Shown: positions 48,514 through 57,373 of the stretch, one piece after another | How positions within the stretch are numbered: the first letter of the stretch is position 1 | Layout of the letters: each line of letters starts with the position of its first letter | Source of the DNA: a virus | Virus record (IMG/VR): IMGVR_UViG_3300027821_000007 | Coordinates: 1-64,000 of that record | Direction: 5' to 3' (one strand) | Length of the DNA: 64,000 nucleotides | Made by a program: the position numbers and the translations under genes | The notes under the pieces: generated by a model | What the model was told of the DNA's origin: nothing | What the model saw: only the letters and a program-made list of their open reading frames with translations | Databases searched by the model: none

Positions 48514-48824
48514 TTGAGAAGCCGGCTCGACCACGTTCGCGAGATCATCTCGTCTTCGTCTGCACTCTGCGATGCATCGTCTGTGGTGCCGCCCCACCTT
48601 CCGATCCGCATCATCTGAAATTCATGCAGCCTCGGGCAAGGGGGCTGAAATCCGGCGATTGTTGGGTTATTCCAATCTGTCGCCGCTGCCACGACGCGGT
48701 GGAGAATGCGGGCAACGAACTGGCGTGGTGGGAGCGCCTGGGGATCGACCCGGTGCCGCTGGCCAACGAGCTCTGGATGGTCTCGCGGGCGCAACTGGCA
48801 AGGCAAAAATGGCCATATCCTTGA
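48507..48824 (+). CDS. HNH-type nuclease (DUF968-like), 105 aa
   Basis: HLVFVCTLRCIVCGAAPPSD, then DPHHLKF..., DCWVIPICRRCHDAVENAGN: the CxxC, HH and CxxC-H residues of DUF968/Ref-like recombination nucleases. Start unclear; GTG at 48507 overlaps the upstream stop, TTG at 48489 is possible. Confidence 0.8.
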   Translation: MLIEKPARPRSRDHLVFVCTLRCIVCGAAPPSDPHHLKFMQPRARGLKSGDCWVIPICRRCHDAVENAGNELAWWERLGIDPVPLANELWMVSRAQLARQKWPYP

Positions 48825-48882
48825 AATAAACGAACATCGCTGCCTATGGTCGCGGACATAGCCGCTTCCTGGAGCAGAGCTG

Positions 48883-49164
48883 ATGCCCGATCCGCTTTAT
48901 TCAGACCGCTGGACCCAGATGTTCGTGGTGACGCCCTCGGCCGGGCCGATCACCGGGCCCAACCTGCCACAACGCGTCGCCCCGGCCGGCAACATCACCT
49001 GGATCTCCGGGTTCATGGTCGACGCCACCGGCACCATCACCTTCGAGCCCAAGGAAAGCTCCTCGGTGATCACTCTGGCGGTGACCGCCGGGGTCAAATA
49101 CGACATTGCCTGCAAGCGCGTGATCGCGATCACCGGCGCCACCACCGTCTTCGGCGCCCGTTAA
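48883..49164 (+). CDS. Small structural protein, 93 aa
   Basis: MPDPLYSDRWTQMFVVTPSA, beta-rich (TGTITFEPKESSSVITLAVT). Sits directly before the portal gene, with GGAGCAG upstream; a position often held by head-tail or decoration genes. Function unknown. Confidence 0.65.
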   Translation: MPDPLYSDRWTQMFVVTPSAGPITGPNLPQRVAPAGNITWISGFMVDATGTITFEPKESSSVITLAVTAGVKYDIACKRVIAITGATTVFGAR

Positions 49165-50943
49165 GTGGCGCTCACGCCTAGTTCCTGGAACATGCCGCAC
49201 CGGCCGATGAACCTGCCGGGAATGAACCGCGACAACGCCCCATCAACCCCGGTCGAGGCGGGACTGATACAGCGGATTTCCGGGCAGATGCGAACCTGGT
49301 TGGGGATGGGGCAGGCAGGGTCTACGGAACTGCCGTTCTTTCCGCCGGGCCGGCCGCTCGATCCCGTGGCGCCCGGGGCGGGTGGTCGGCGTTTCGATTA
49401 CCCCACTTCGTACAATACTATCTATACGCCGCGCTCCTTCGAGCCGATCAACTTCGAAAGCCTGCGCGCCATCGCCGACCCGGCCGTGGGCGGCTACGAC
49501 CTGATCCGCCTCGCCATCGAAACCCGCAAGGACCAGATCGGCAACCTCAAGAAGTCGATCATGCCGAAGAAGCAGGGCGATCAGGCGTCGCGGCCCAAGA
49601 CCGACGACCGCTGTCGCCAGCTCGAGGCCATTTTCGAGCGCCCCGACGGTGAGATCGGCTGGCAGCAATGGGTGTCGCAACTCGTCGAGGAACACCTGGT
49701 CATCGATGCCGCGACCATCGTGCGCAAGAAGAACCGCGGCGGCGAGACGGTCGGCTTTGAGCTCATCGACGGCTCGATGATCAAGCCGCTGCTCAACTAC
49801 GACGGCCGCACCCCGCTCGACGGGCCAGCCTACCAACAGGTCATGAAGGGCATCGTCGCGGCCGAGTTCTCCAAGGAGGACATGATCTACGCGCCGCGCA
49901 ACCGGCGGGTGAACAAGGTCTACGGCTGCAGCCCGGTTGAGCAGGTGCTGGTCACCGCGAATATCGGCCTGCGGCGTCAGGCGCAGCAACTCGCCTACTT
50001 CACCGACGGCACCATCCCCGACGCGGTGTGGCAGGTGCCTCCGACCTGGACCACGCAACAGATCGCCGAGTTCCAAGCCTATTGGGACACCATCGTCAAC
50101 GACGCGGTAACCCGGCGGAAGATGCGCTTTGCCCCGGGCGGCGTGACCCCGGTGATGACCCGCTCGCCCGAGGCGCTGGTCGACCAGTTTGACGAGTGGC
50201 TGGCGCGTATCATCGCCTTCTGCTTCTCGCTGCCGCCGACCCCGTTCGTTCGCCTGGTCAACCGCGCGACCGGCGAGACGATGTACGAACAGGCCCTGCA
50301 GGAGGGCCTCGCCCCACTTATGACGTGGATAAAGAGTCTCCTCGACTACATCATTGCCGATTGGTTCGGGTTTCCGGACATCGAGATGGTGTGGGACGAT
50401 TTCAGAAAAGTCGACCCCGCGGAGAAGGAACAGCGCGACGTCGTCCTGGTCAACGAGGGCGCGATCTCGCTCGACGACATCCGCACCGAGCGCGGCATGG
50501 AACCGCTCGGCGTGCCGCCCTTCGTGCGCGGCATCGGCCCGATGGGCTTCCTCTCGATCGAGGGCATCAAGAAGATCATCGCGAACGGCTGGGACGTCAC
50601 CGGCCTGCCGCAGCCGACGATGCCGGGCCAGGAGATGGCCGGACTGGGCGGCGCGCCCGGCGAGGGCGACCCATCGGTCGACGAACTCGTGCAGGGCCTG
50701 CCGCCGGAGATCATCGAGGCGCTGGGGATCGCGCCGCAAACTCCGGCAAACGGCGCCGAAACTCCGGCAAATGGCCAAATGACGGGCGCCATGGTGGGCG
50801 CTGAAGGTCAAATGGTGGACGCTGCCGGATCGAATGTCGTGCCTTTCCATGAACATCCCGGCGTTAAAGCAGCCTTGGCGCACGGCGAGCAGATGGCGCA
50901 CAAACATGCGGCGCAGTTGAGGTCGGCAAAGCGCGGCAAATGA
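49165..50943 (+). CDS. Portal protein (HK97-type)
   Basis: 592 residues, GTG start. Forms the dodecameric ring through which DNA enters and leaves the head. Core: NFESLRAIADPAVGGYDLIR, QLVEEHLVIDAATIVRKKNR, DMIYAPRNRRVNKVYGCSPV (about 240-260) and the helical crown DEWLARIIAFCFSLPPTPF. C-terminus is Gly/Pro-rich and basic. Overlaps the next gene by 4 bp. Confidence 0.9.
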   Translation: MALTPSSWNMPHRPMNLPGMNRDNAPSTPVEAGLIQRISGQMRTWLGMGQAGSTELPFFPPGRPLDPVAPGAGGRRFDYPTSYNTIYTPRSFEPINFESLRAIADPAVGGYDLIRLAIETRKDQIGNLKKSIMPKKQGDQASRPKTDDRCRQLEAIFERPDGEIGWQQWVSQLVEEHLVIDAATIVRKKNRGGETVGFELIDGSMIKPLLNYDGRTPLDGPAYQQVMKGIVAAEFSKEDMIYAPRNRRVNKVYGCSPVEQVLVTANIGLRRQAQQLAYFTDGTIPDAVWQVPPTWTTQQIAEFQAYWDTIVNDAVTRRKMRFAPGGVTPVMTRSPEALVDQFDEWLARIIAFCFSLPPTPFVRLVNRATGETMYEQALQEGLAPLMTWIKSLLDYIIADWFGFPDIEMVWDDFRKVDPAEKEQRDVVLVNEGAISLDDIRTERGMEPLGVPPFVRGIGPMGFLSIEGIKKIIANGWDVTGLPQPTMPGQEMAGLGGAPGEGDPSVDELVQGLPPEIIEALGIAPQTPANGAETPANGQMTGAMVGAEGQMVDAAGSNVVPFHEHPGVKAALAHGEQMAHKHAAQLRSAKRGK

Positions 50944-53900
50944 AAAAGCGGGAGCCTGACAAACCCGGTTGGGCGTCCAGGATTGCTGGGGCCGGGTTAT
51001 TGGCGGGTGGTGGTATCGCGGCCGGCATGCTTATGCGAGGCAAAGGGGCGCGTATTGCCGGGGCGATGCGGCGCAGATTCCGTTCAACCGCCGCGTCTGC
51101 ACCGCGGACAGCCTTCAAAACGCCACCCCCGGCAGCGGCGGCTCCGCGTCCCTCCGTGGCGCCCAAATCGGCCGCGCCTTCGCCGGCGCCGAAGCCACAG
51201 CAGTTTCACGGGCCGCCGCCCGCGCACGGTCCTGAACCCACCACCGACCTGGGGCAGCGCCGGAGAAAGGCGTTAAACAACTGGGTCAGCCACATCCACG
51301 ATCATGTCGGCAAGACCGTCAAGTTCAGGGACGACATCAACCAACTGCACCATTCAAAAGGGCAGATCATAGCCTCCCACGGCAAGGATGGCGGCGCGAC
51401 CGATGCGCATGTCGAGTGGGCGAAGAACATTGTCGAACCCATCGTGGCAGGCGAACCGATCGGATTGAAGAAACGCGACACCACCGGCTTGCTGTCGGCG
51501 GCCGAGCATCAGCAACGCGTCGCGGCCGCGCGCAGTCCCCGCCATCACGCCGAAACCGCGATCTCGGTACGCCAGGGCAGCACCGGAGCGCCGTCGAAGG
51601 CAGCGATCGGCCTGTTCCGGCAGGGTCAGCAACGCTCCGATACACGCGCCAGCCGCAGCGTCTGGGACACCCGCGGCACCGAGCAGGCGGTTGGCTCGAT
51701 GAACGCCCGCTTCAAGCTGCACCTGCCCCAGGCCTATCGCAGCACGCTGCCGGAATCGCTGCTGCCCTACCCGATGGGACGGCCTTTGCTGGCCGAAGCG
51801 TTGGCCGAGCCGCCGAAAAAGAAGGGCAAACAGAAGGTTGGGCCGCATCGTGACCTGACGATCGAGAACCCCAGCACCTTCACCGAAGCGATGCGCCATC
51901 CGCGCATGGTCGAGATCCTGCGCCGTTCGATTGGCGTGGTGCGCGATCACCAGAAAGGCGCGGTCGAATACGGTTACAAGAAAGGCCTTATCCCCAAAGG
52001 CACGCCGCCGGGGCTGGCGGCACGGGCCTACAAGCATGCGGCGCTGATGGCGGTGCACAAGGTCGGGGTCGGCCACTACGACTTCGCCATGGACGCGACG
52101 ATGCAGCGCGAACTCGAGCCGCTCCGGCTGTTCATGCAATACGCTCATCGCCGGGTATTCGACCGCCTGCACACCGAGAACCAGCCCGAGACGTTCGAGC
52201 CGTTCAAGCGCGAGTTCGGCAAGAAGTTCAGCAGCCGCAAGCACGGCAAGCTGACCGGCACCGAGCGTTACCGGATGTCGCCGAACAACGTTTTCATCAA
52301 GCGAGCGCCACTCACCCGTGTGCTGCGAATTGCCGGGCAGCATATTGGCGATCTGATCCGGCGGCCGACGGCGATCGGCAAAAAACCGTCATTTCCTGAG
52401 ATCAAGCGAGATCTGTTGCGGGCCAATGCTTTGCGCAGGGAACGGCTGATCATCACCGATCCAAAGGGGCATGTAAGTCATCGCGTCACCGGAAGGCCGT
52501 ATTCCACTCAGGTTAAAATGCCGATCAAAGGATTTCGTGATTTCCAAGGGTCAAACACATTTCACAACCATCCGACCAAAATCCCTCCAGGGGCATCAAG
52601 TGCTGACTATTCTTTTTCGATGGCTCTCGGTGCAACGCCTGAGAAGCCTCACACTATCATAACGCCCCATCATCGAGCGATCACACGCTACTTTTCCTCG
52701 CTTAAGCACGGAGTTGGTCTGAAAACGAGATACACTTCAGGCAAGGTTGAACAGCAGGGTGATTTCCCGCGGTCCCGAAAGGCGCCGCAACTCGGCAAGA
52801 AGAACGAGGGTGCGATGCGCAAGGGTTGGACCAACGCCACAGGGGTCATCAACGCACCCGGTCGCGGCCCGACCGACCAGCCCGGCGACCAGCCGCCCGG
52901 CAAGATCCATCATGCCCGGCTGAAGCAGGCGATGAAGCATGGCCATGGCATACGGCTGTCGTTGAGCGGGCCGGTGCCCGAGCCACCGGGCGGTCTGCCG
53001 CCGCCGGCACATCCTGGGCTTCACGTGAAACACGCCGCACGCGAGGTCGAGCGGCATTTCGGGGTTGGCAAGATCAGCGGCGCCGCCGGGCTGCGTAAGG
53101 ACTTCGACGATTTCATGCTGGCCGATCCCGGTTACTCGCCGGGGTTCAGCTACACCGACAACCCGGCCCTGCTGTTGCGCCGCTCGATGCGGCCGCGAAT
53201 TCGCCGACGCCGCCAGGGATTGCGGCTGAACACCCAGAAGCACATGCGCCGCGCCTTGTCCGGCGGGATCACCCGCCACGAACGCTGGCTGTTGGGCGTC
53301 AAGCCGGCGCGGTGGGAAGCGTCCAAGAGTGGGGACTCTGCTGACGCCAGACTGCAGAAAGGCATCATCGGTTCGGCGATGAACTTCGGTGCGACCCACC
53401 TGAAGCCGTTGTTGGGCCAGATCAGCGGCGCGGCCACGCGCGCGAAGGGCGCGATCGGCAGCGGCTTCAAGCGTGCCGGATCGGCGATCGCGGGCAGCCG
53501 TGGCGGCCAAGCTATCGCCGGAAAGGCGAAGCAGTTGGCGGCCACGCCAAGAGGTCAGCGCATCGTCGGCAGCTCGCGCGTTCAAGCGTTGCACCACGAA
53601 GCCAAAGCCTTCCGTGGTGGCGGGTTTCGCGAGGGCGTCATGGCGAATGTTGGCGGGTTTACCGGGGCGGCGCTTGGTGGCCATCGTGGCGCCAAGCTCG
53701 GGCGCACCGTGGGTTTCGCTGCCGAATACGCGCCGTATGCCTATGCTGGAGCCAAAGCCGCGCAGCACTTCATGGGTGGCAAGGATAAGGAAAAGGCGGT
53801 GGAGAAGATCTCGCCGCGGATGATGTTCGGGGCCGGGGTTGCCGCGGTCGCGGCCCGACGGGCGGCAGCCAAGCTTGCGACCCATCCGCGCGTTGCTCCG

Positions 53901-54329
53901 GTCGTGAACGAACTGCGCGCGCAAGGCACCATGAAAACCCCGCTCTGGCGCCTGGGACGTCTTACCGGCGCGGCCATTGCTGGCGAGAAGGGTGCCAGGA
54001 TCGGCGGCCATGTCGGGCGGACGCTTGAAATCGCTCCGATTGTCGCCGGCGGCACGCACATCCTGATCAACCGCAAGAAGCGCCAGCAGGAAACGAAGAA
54101 GCAGATCGACCGCCTGAAGGCGATGCCCGGCCAGTTAGTGATGGGCAAGAACAGTCCGGCCCGCGATATCTATACCAGCGACCTCAACGAGACCGTGCGG
54201 GCACATCTGCGCTCGATTTCCGGCGGCGGCTATTCGCCGCACCAGCTCGCCCAGGTCAGAGCAATCCTGGCCGCAAGTAGACGTCACACCCAGTCTCGGG
54301 CACAACCCGCGGCACAACAGAGCCAATAG
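50940..54329 (+). CDS. Large internal/ejection-type protein with JAB-like motif, 1129 aa
   Basis: Begins with a glycine-zipper transmembrane segment (IAGAGLLAGGGIAAGMLM), then Pro/Ala linkers and a long helical/basic body. Around residue 540 the segment GSNTFHNHPTKIPPGASSAD resembles the HxHP...S..D metal site of JAB1/MPN-type domains found in some phage toxins and tail proteins. C-terminal third has repeated Ala/Gly helical hairpins. Very basic overall. Likely ejected with the genome; enzymatic activity is a hypothesis. Confidence 0.6.
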   Translation: MKKREPDKPGWASRIAGAGLLAGGGIAAGMLMRGKGARIAGAMRRRFRSTAASAPRTAFKTPPPAAAAPRPSVAPKSAAPSPAPKPQQFHGPPPAHGPEPTTDLGQRRRKALNNWVSHIHDHVGKTVKFRDDINQLHHSKGQIIASHGKDGGATDAHVEWAKNIVEPIVAGEPIGLKKRDTTGLLSAAEHQQRVAAARSPRHHAETAISVRQGSTGAPSKAAIGLFRQGQQRSDTRASRSVWDTRGTEQAVGSMNARFKLHLPQAYRSTLPESLLPYPMGRPLLAEALAEPPKKKGKQKVGPHRDLTIENPSTFTEAMRHPRMVEILRRSIGVVRDHQKGAVEYGYKKGLIPKGTPPGLAARAYKHAALMAVHKVGVGHYDFAMDATMQRELEPLRLFMQYAHRRVFDRLHTENQPETFEPFKREFGKKFSSRKHGKLTGTERYRMSPNNVFIKRAPLTRVLRIAGQHIGDLIRRPTAIGKKPSFPEIKRDLLRANALRRERLIITDPKGHVSHRVTGRPYSTQVKMPIKGFRDFQGSNTFHNHPTKIPPGASSADYSFSMALGATPEKPHTIITPHHRAITRYFSSLKHGVGLKTRYTSGKVEQQGDFPRSRKAPQLGKKNEGAMRKGWTNATGVINAPGRGPTDQPGDQPPGKIHHARLKQAMKHGHGIRLSLSGPVPEPPGGLPPPAHPGLHVKHAAREVERHFGVGKISGAAGLRKDFDDFMLADPGYSPGFSYTDNPALLLRRSMRPRIRRRRQGLRLNTQKHMRRALSGGITRHERWLLGVKPARWEASKSGDSADARLQKGIIGSAMNFGATHLKPLLGQISGAATRAKGAIGSGFKRAGSAIAGSRGGQAIAGKAKQLAATPRGQRIVGSSRVQALHHEAKAFRGGGFREGVMANVGGFTGAALGGHRGAKLGRTVGFAAEYAPYAYAGAKAAQHFMGGKDKEKAVEKISPRMMFGAGVAAVAARRAAAKLATHPRVAPVVNELRAQGTMKTPLWRLGRLTGAAIAGEKGARIGGHVGRTLEIAPIVAGGTHILINRKKRQQETKKQIDRLKAMPGQLVMGKNSPARDIYTSDLNETVRAHLRSISGGGYSPHQLAQVRAILAASRRHTQSRAQPAAQQSQ

Positions 54330-54338
54330 GAGGATTAA

Positions 54339-54863
54339 ATGCCGACCGCCATGTTGATCGCGCCTTCCCCCGGATCGTCCTTCCTTTCCCGCAATGGCCA
54401 CACCTATACCGCCGACAATCGCGGGGTGATCCGCGACGTGCCGTTCGGCACCGAAGTGCAGGATCTGCAGTCCAGCGGCTGCAACCTGGTGCAGGCCGGC
54501 CGCTATCCGATGATGGCAATCAACGCTGACCTGAACACGCTCGAGGACCAGCGCTTCGACACCTCGCTGATCGGCAGCGGGTTGTTCCTCCCCGACAAGG
54601 TCGTGGCGTCGGGCGCCAGCATGCCGCTGACCGCCGCGGCCGGCAGCATCTACACTCGGAACAACAAGGAAGGCGACAAGATCGCCTCGCTGACGTTCTC
54701 GGCGCTGGACGGCACGACCGAACCGCAGGCGGTCGTGGTCCTCCTCGACCCGACGGTGGCCGGCAAGGTTCAGCACGGCGATCTGTGGTTCACGATGGAT
54801 ACGGTGCAGGGCGAGCCCGCCACCTGCACGATCTTCGTCTACGGGGATCTCGTCGCGGTCTGA
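54339..54863 (+). CDS. Head decoration-like structural protein, 174 aa
   Basis: MPTAMLIAPSPGSSFLSRNG, beta-rich, Gly/Ala/Thr-rich (KIASLTFSALDGTTEPQAVV). AGGAGG at perfect spacing implies high expression. No named match; position suggests head decoration or minor capsid. Confidence 0.65.
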   Translation: MPTAMLIAPSPGSSFLSRNGHTYTADNRGVIRDVPFGTEVQDLQSSGCNLVQAGRYPMMAINADLNTLEDQRFDTSLIGSGLFLPDKVVASGASMPLTAAAGSIYTRNNKEGDKIASLTFSALDGTTEPQAVVVLLDPTVAGKVQHGDLWFTMDTVQGEPATCTIFVYGDLVAV

Positions 54864-54886
54864 CCTAACCCAAAGGAGCCCATGCC

Positions 54887-55681
54887 ATGAGCGGCGTCCT
54901 ACCTCCAGTCAATGTCGACGTCCCCTACGCGTCCCAGAATGGCAATGTGTTGAATTGCACAATGGGCAACTGGCAAAACGAACCGACCGCATACTCTTAT
55001 CAATGGAATGACGGGACAGCGGATGTCGGCACTGACACTGCCGACTTCCCCATCTATCCGGCATACGTGGGCAGGACCTTCACCTGCGTCGTGACCGCGA
55101 CGAATGCCGGCGGCTCGACAGTGGCGCCGCCGTCCAACGGCGTTGAAGTCGTCGGTTCGGAGCCTCCCACCCAGGAGGATATCGATCGCGTGTTCAGGGC
55201 GGTGCGAGCGCAAAGCACGTTCCTGGAAACCCGCGAAAACTGGATCGAGCAATGCGAGCACTACAGCGTCTCGCTCAATGAAGCTTTGATCTTCTGCACC
55301 GGACCGGAACCCGAGACGCATCTTGCCGAGATCGGCGAACGGCTCGACTGGGCGATCGACCACGTCGGCGAACTGCGCGCCGAAGTGGCGGCGGTAGAAC
55401 CGCCGGCGCCGGCGGAACCATCGGGAACGCCGCCCGCGTCGTTGACCCAGCAGGAGGTCGATGCCGCGGAACGGATCGCCAACGCACTGCGCATGCTGGC
55501 CGAGTTGCAGGGCAACGTGCTCCGGCAATGCGACCAGATTACCGTGACACTGCAGGTCGCCAAGCAGTGGAGTATCGAAGAGGACGCCGCCGAGCATGTA
55601 CCCGCGATAACCAACGGGGTGCATGGCAGCATCGAGCAAACCGCCCGGCTACGCAGCATGCTGGGATCAACCCAAACCTGA
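54887..55681 (+). CDS. Structural protein with N-terminal Ig-like domain, 264 aa
   Basis: Residues 1-90 form an Ig-like sandwich (LNCTMGNWQNEPTAYSYQWN, YVGRTFTCVVTATNAGGST), the sort found on phage virion surfaces. The rest is helical with paired Cys and Pro/Ala linkers. Own ribosome-binding site (AAAGGAG). Confidence 0.7.
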   Translation: MSGVLPPVNVDVPYASQNGNVLNCTMGNWQNEPTAYSYQWNDGTADVGTDTADFPIYPAYVGRTFTCVVTATNAGGSTVAPPSNGVEVVGSEPPTQEDIDRVFRAVRAQSTFLETRENWIEQCEHYSVSLNEALIFCTGPEPETHLAEIGERLDWAIDHVGELRAEVAAVEPPAPAEPSGTPPASLTQQEVDAAERIANALRMLAELQGNVLRQCDQITVTLQVAKQWSIEEDAAEHVPAITNGVHGSIEQTARLRSMLGSTQT

Positions 55682-55743
55682 TGTCTGACAGGCGACGGAC
55701 AGGCGGCAGCCGCCGCCGGTTCGGCCCTTGGAGAGAGAATTCT

Positions 55744-56160
55744 ATGAGTGACGCGAAACCCATTCCGCCCGCCCGCGTGGCCGCGCAGGCCGGCGACAAG
55801 AGCTACGTGCCGGACTGGGATCCGGGGCAGAACGCGCTAACGGGCCAGCCGCCCCAGGTGGTGCCGGTGATGAACCGTCCGCTTGATGTCGGCGCGCCAG
55901 TGATGGTCGAGGGACTGACCATCCGGCCAGCCAAGCTGATGGACGCGCCCGAAGCGCGCAACACCATGTCGCGGATAATCAACGACATGCTGGTGTGGAT
56001 CGAGGATTTCCCGCACGACCTGGTGGGCGAGGGCGCGCATGTGCTGAAGGTGTTTCAGGACCTCAAGGCGCGCCGCTTTGCTCGCGTGATGGCGGCGCAG
56101 CACGACCAGGACATTGAGCCGGACGCGATCGACAAGGCGCGGTTCAAGCCCGGTCCATGA
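55744..56160 (+). CDS. Hypothetical protein, 138 aa
   Basis: ATG at 55744 after GAGAGAGAAT. Pro-rich start, then DAPEARNTMSRIINDMLVWI and a charged helical end. Probably a minor structural or assembly protein. ATGA overlap with the next gene. Confidence 0.65.
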   Translation: MSDAKPIPPARVAAQAGDKSYVPDWDPGQNALTGQPPQVVPVMNRPLDVGAPVMVEGLTIRPAKLMDAPEARNTMSRIINDMLVWIEDFPHDLVGEGAHVLKVFQDLKARRFARVMAAQHDQDIEPDAIDKARFKPGP

Positions 56161-56675
56161 TCCTTCCCACGCCGTTTCCGAAGCCGCCGGACCCTCCCGA
56201 CCCGCCGGTGCCGCCGGCGCCGCCCGAGATCCCGCAAATTCCCGGCGGCTTGCCGTCGCTGCTCTACTATCCGCCACCGATCAGCCCGAAGCCCGACGCG
56301 GTGCGCGGCCATCTGTTCGAGAAGCCGCGCTGGACTATCGCGGAGATCGGCCGGCCGGAGCGGCGGGCGCCCGATCAACGCGTTGGCGACGAACCGGTGC
56401 AATGGGGTGCCGTTCCCCAGGCGAAACCGCCGCCGACATTTTCCTGGCAGTGTCCCGAATGCCTGATCGGGCACTGGGAAAGCGCGGTGATCAAGCGCAG
56501 CACGTACAAGAGCACGATGCCGGTGGCGACGTTCTACGACAAGGCGAACACCCTGCATGTCCACGACCCCAACCTGCTGACCACGTGGTTCACCTGCACC
56601 CGCGCGCACATCTGGTCCATTCAGGAAACCCTTACCTGCCCGAACCTGAGCTGCATCTGGCCGACCGTTGTATAG
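56157..56675 (+). CDS. Proline-rich zinc-binding protein, 172 aa
   Basis: Very proline-rich N-terminus (PTPFPKPPDPPDPPVPPAPP). C-half carries two CxxC pairs (CPEC and CPNLSC region) spaced by about 60 residues with a FYDKANTLHVHDPN stretch. Unknown function. Confidence 0.65.
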   Translation: MILPTPFPKPPDPPDPPVPPAPPEIPQIPGGLPSLLYYPPPISPKPDAVRGHLFEKPRWTIAEIGRPERRAPDQRVGDEPVQWGAVPQAKPPPTFSWQCPECLIGHWESAVIKRSTYKSTMPVATFYDKANTLHVHDPNLLTTWFTCTRAHIWSIQETLTCPNLSCIWPTVV

Positions 56676-56687
56676 GAGGCCTTCACC

Positions 56688-56855
56688 ATGCTGATCTTGC
56701 TGATCGTGCTGCTCGTGCTGCTGCTCGCCGGAGGCGGATGGGGCTACAATGCCGGGCATGTCGCCTGGGGCAACCCTCTGGGCATCATCCTCTTCATCCT
56801 GCTGATCATGGTCATCTTCGGCCTGGTCGGCGGCCCGCGCTTTGGCTGGTACTAG
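56688..56855 (+). CDS. DUF3309-like double membrane peptide, 55 aa
   Basis: Two transmembrane helices: MLILLIVLLVLLLAGGGWGY and LGIILFILLIMVIFGLVGG, with a Gly-rich loop. This is the layout of DUF3309 small membrane proteins of proteobacteria. AGGAGG precedes the ATG. Membrane role unknown. Confidence 0.75.
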   Translation: MLILLIVLLVLLLAGGGWGYNAGHVAWGNPLGIILFILLIMVIFGLVGGPRFGWY

Positions 56856-56904
56856 TAAATAAACCCTTGCCGGTGTGCTGAATTCATGCGGGCATGGGCC
56901 CGTC

Positions 56905-57288
56905 ATGGCCATTCTTCCCGCTGACAAGCTGAAGCGCCTGATCCAGTTCTGCGGCATGCTCGGCAGCGATTTCCCCGGCGAACGGGCGAACGCGGCCAAG
57001 ATGGCCAACGACCTGTTGCGCGAGCACAAGCTGACCTGGGAAGAAGCGCTGGGCGGCGCCAAGCCGAACGGAGCGAACCCGTTCACGCCGCCGCCCCCGG
57101 GTTGGAAATCGTCGAAGCCGGTGGCCTGGCGCGAGCAGGCACGCGAGTGCCTCGAATATCCCAGCGAAATGAGCTCGTGGGAGGCCGAGTTCCTCGCCTC
57201 GATCCTGAAGCAACCCCGGGCCACGTTGTCACCCAAGCAGGCAGCGGTCCTCGACAAGATCTACGGGCGGCTTTTCGACGCCGATTGA
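56905..57288 (+). CDS. Helical protein, DUF2786-like, 127 aa
   Basis: MAILPADKLKRLIQFCGMLG then GERANAAKMANDLLREHKLT resembles the DUF2786 motif, followed by a proline linker and helical C-half. GTG at 56875 is an alternative start. Followed by a strong terminator. Confidence 0.65.
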   Translation: MAILPADKLKRLIQFCGMLGSDFPGERANAAKMANDLLREHKLTWEEALGGAKPNGANPFTPPPPGWKSSKPVAWREQARECLEYPSEMSSWEAEFLASILKQPRATLSPKQAAVLDKIYGRLFDAD

Positions 57289-57333
57289 GGAAAAGTTGCT
57301 TTTGTTTCAGTCATCGGGCAAAACTTGACTTCA

Positions 57334-57357
57334 AGCGGCCAGAGGGCCGCTTTTTTT
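57334..57357 (+). terminator. Rho-independent terminator
   Basis: AAGCGGCC-AGA-GGCCGCTT then TTTTTTT, after the 56905 gene. Confidence 0.9.
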
Positions 57358-57373
57358 GTGGGTTCAGTGCCGA

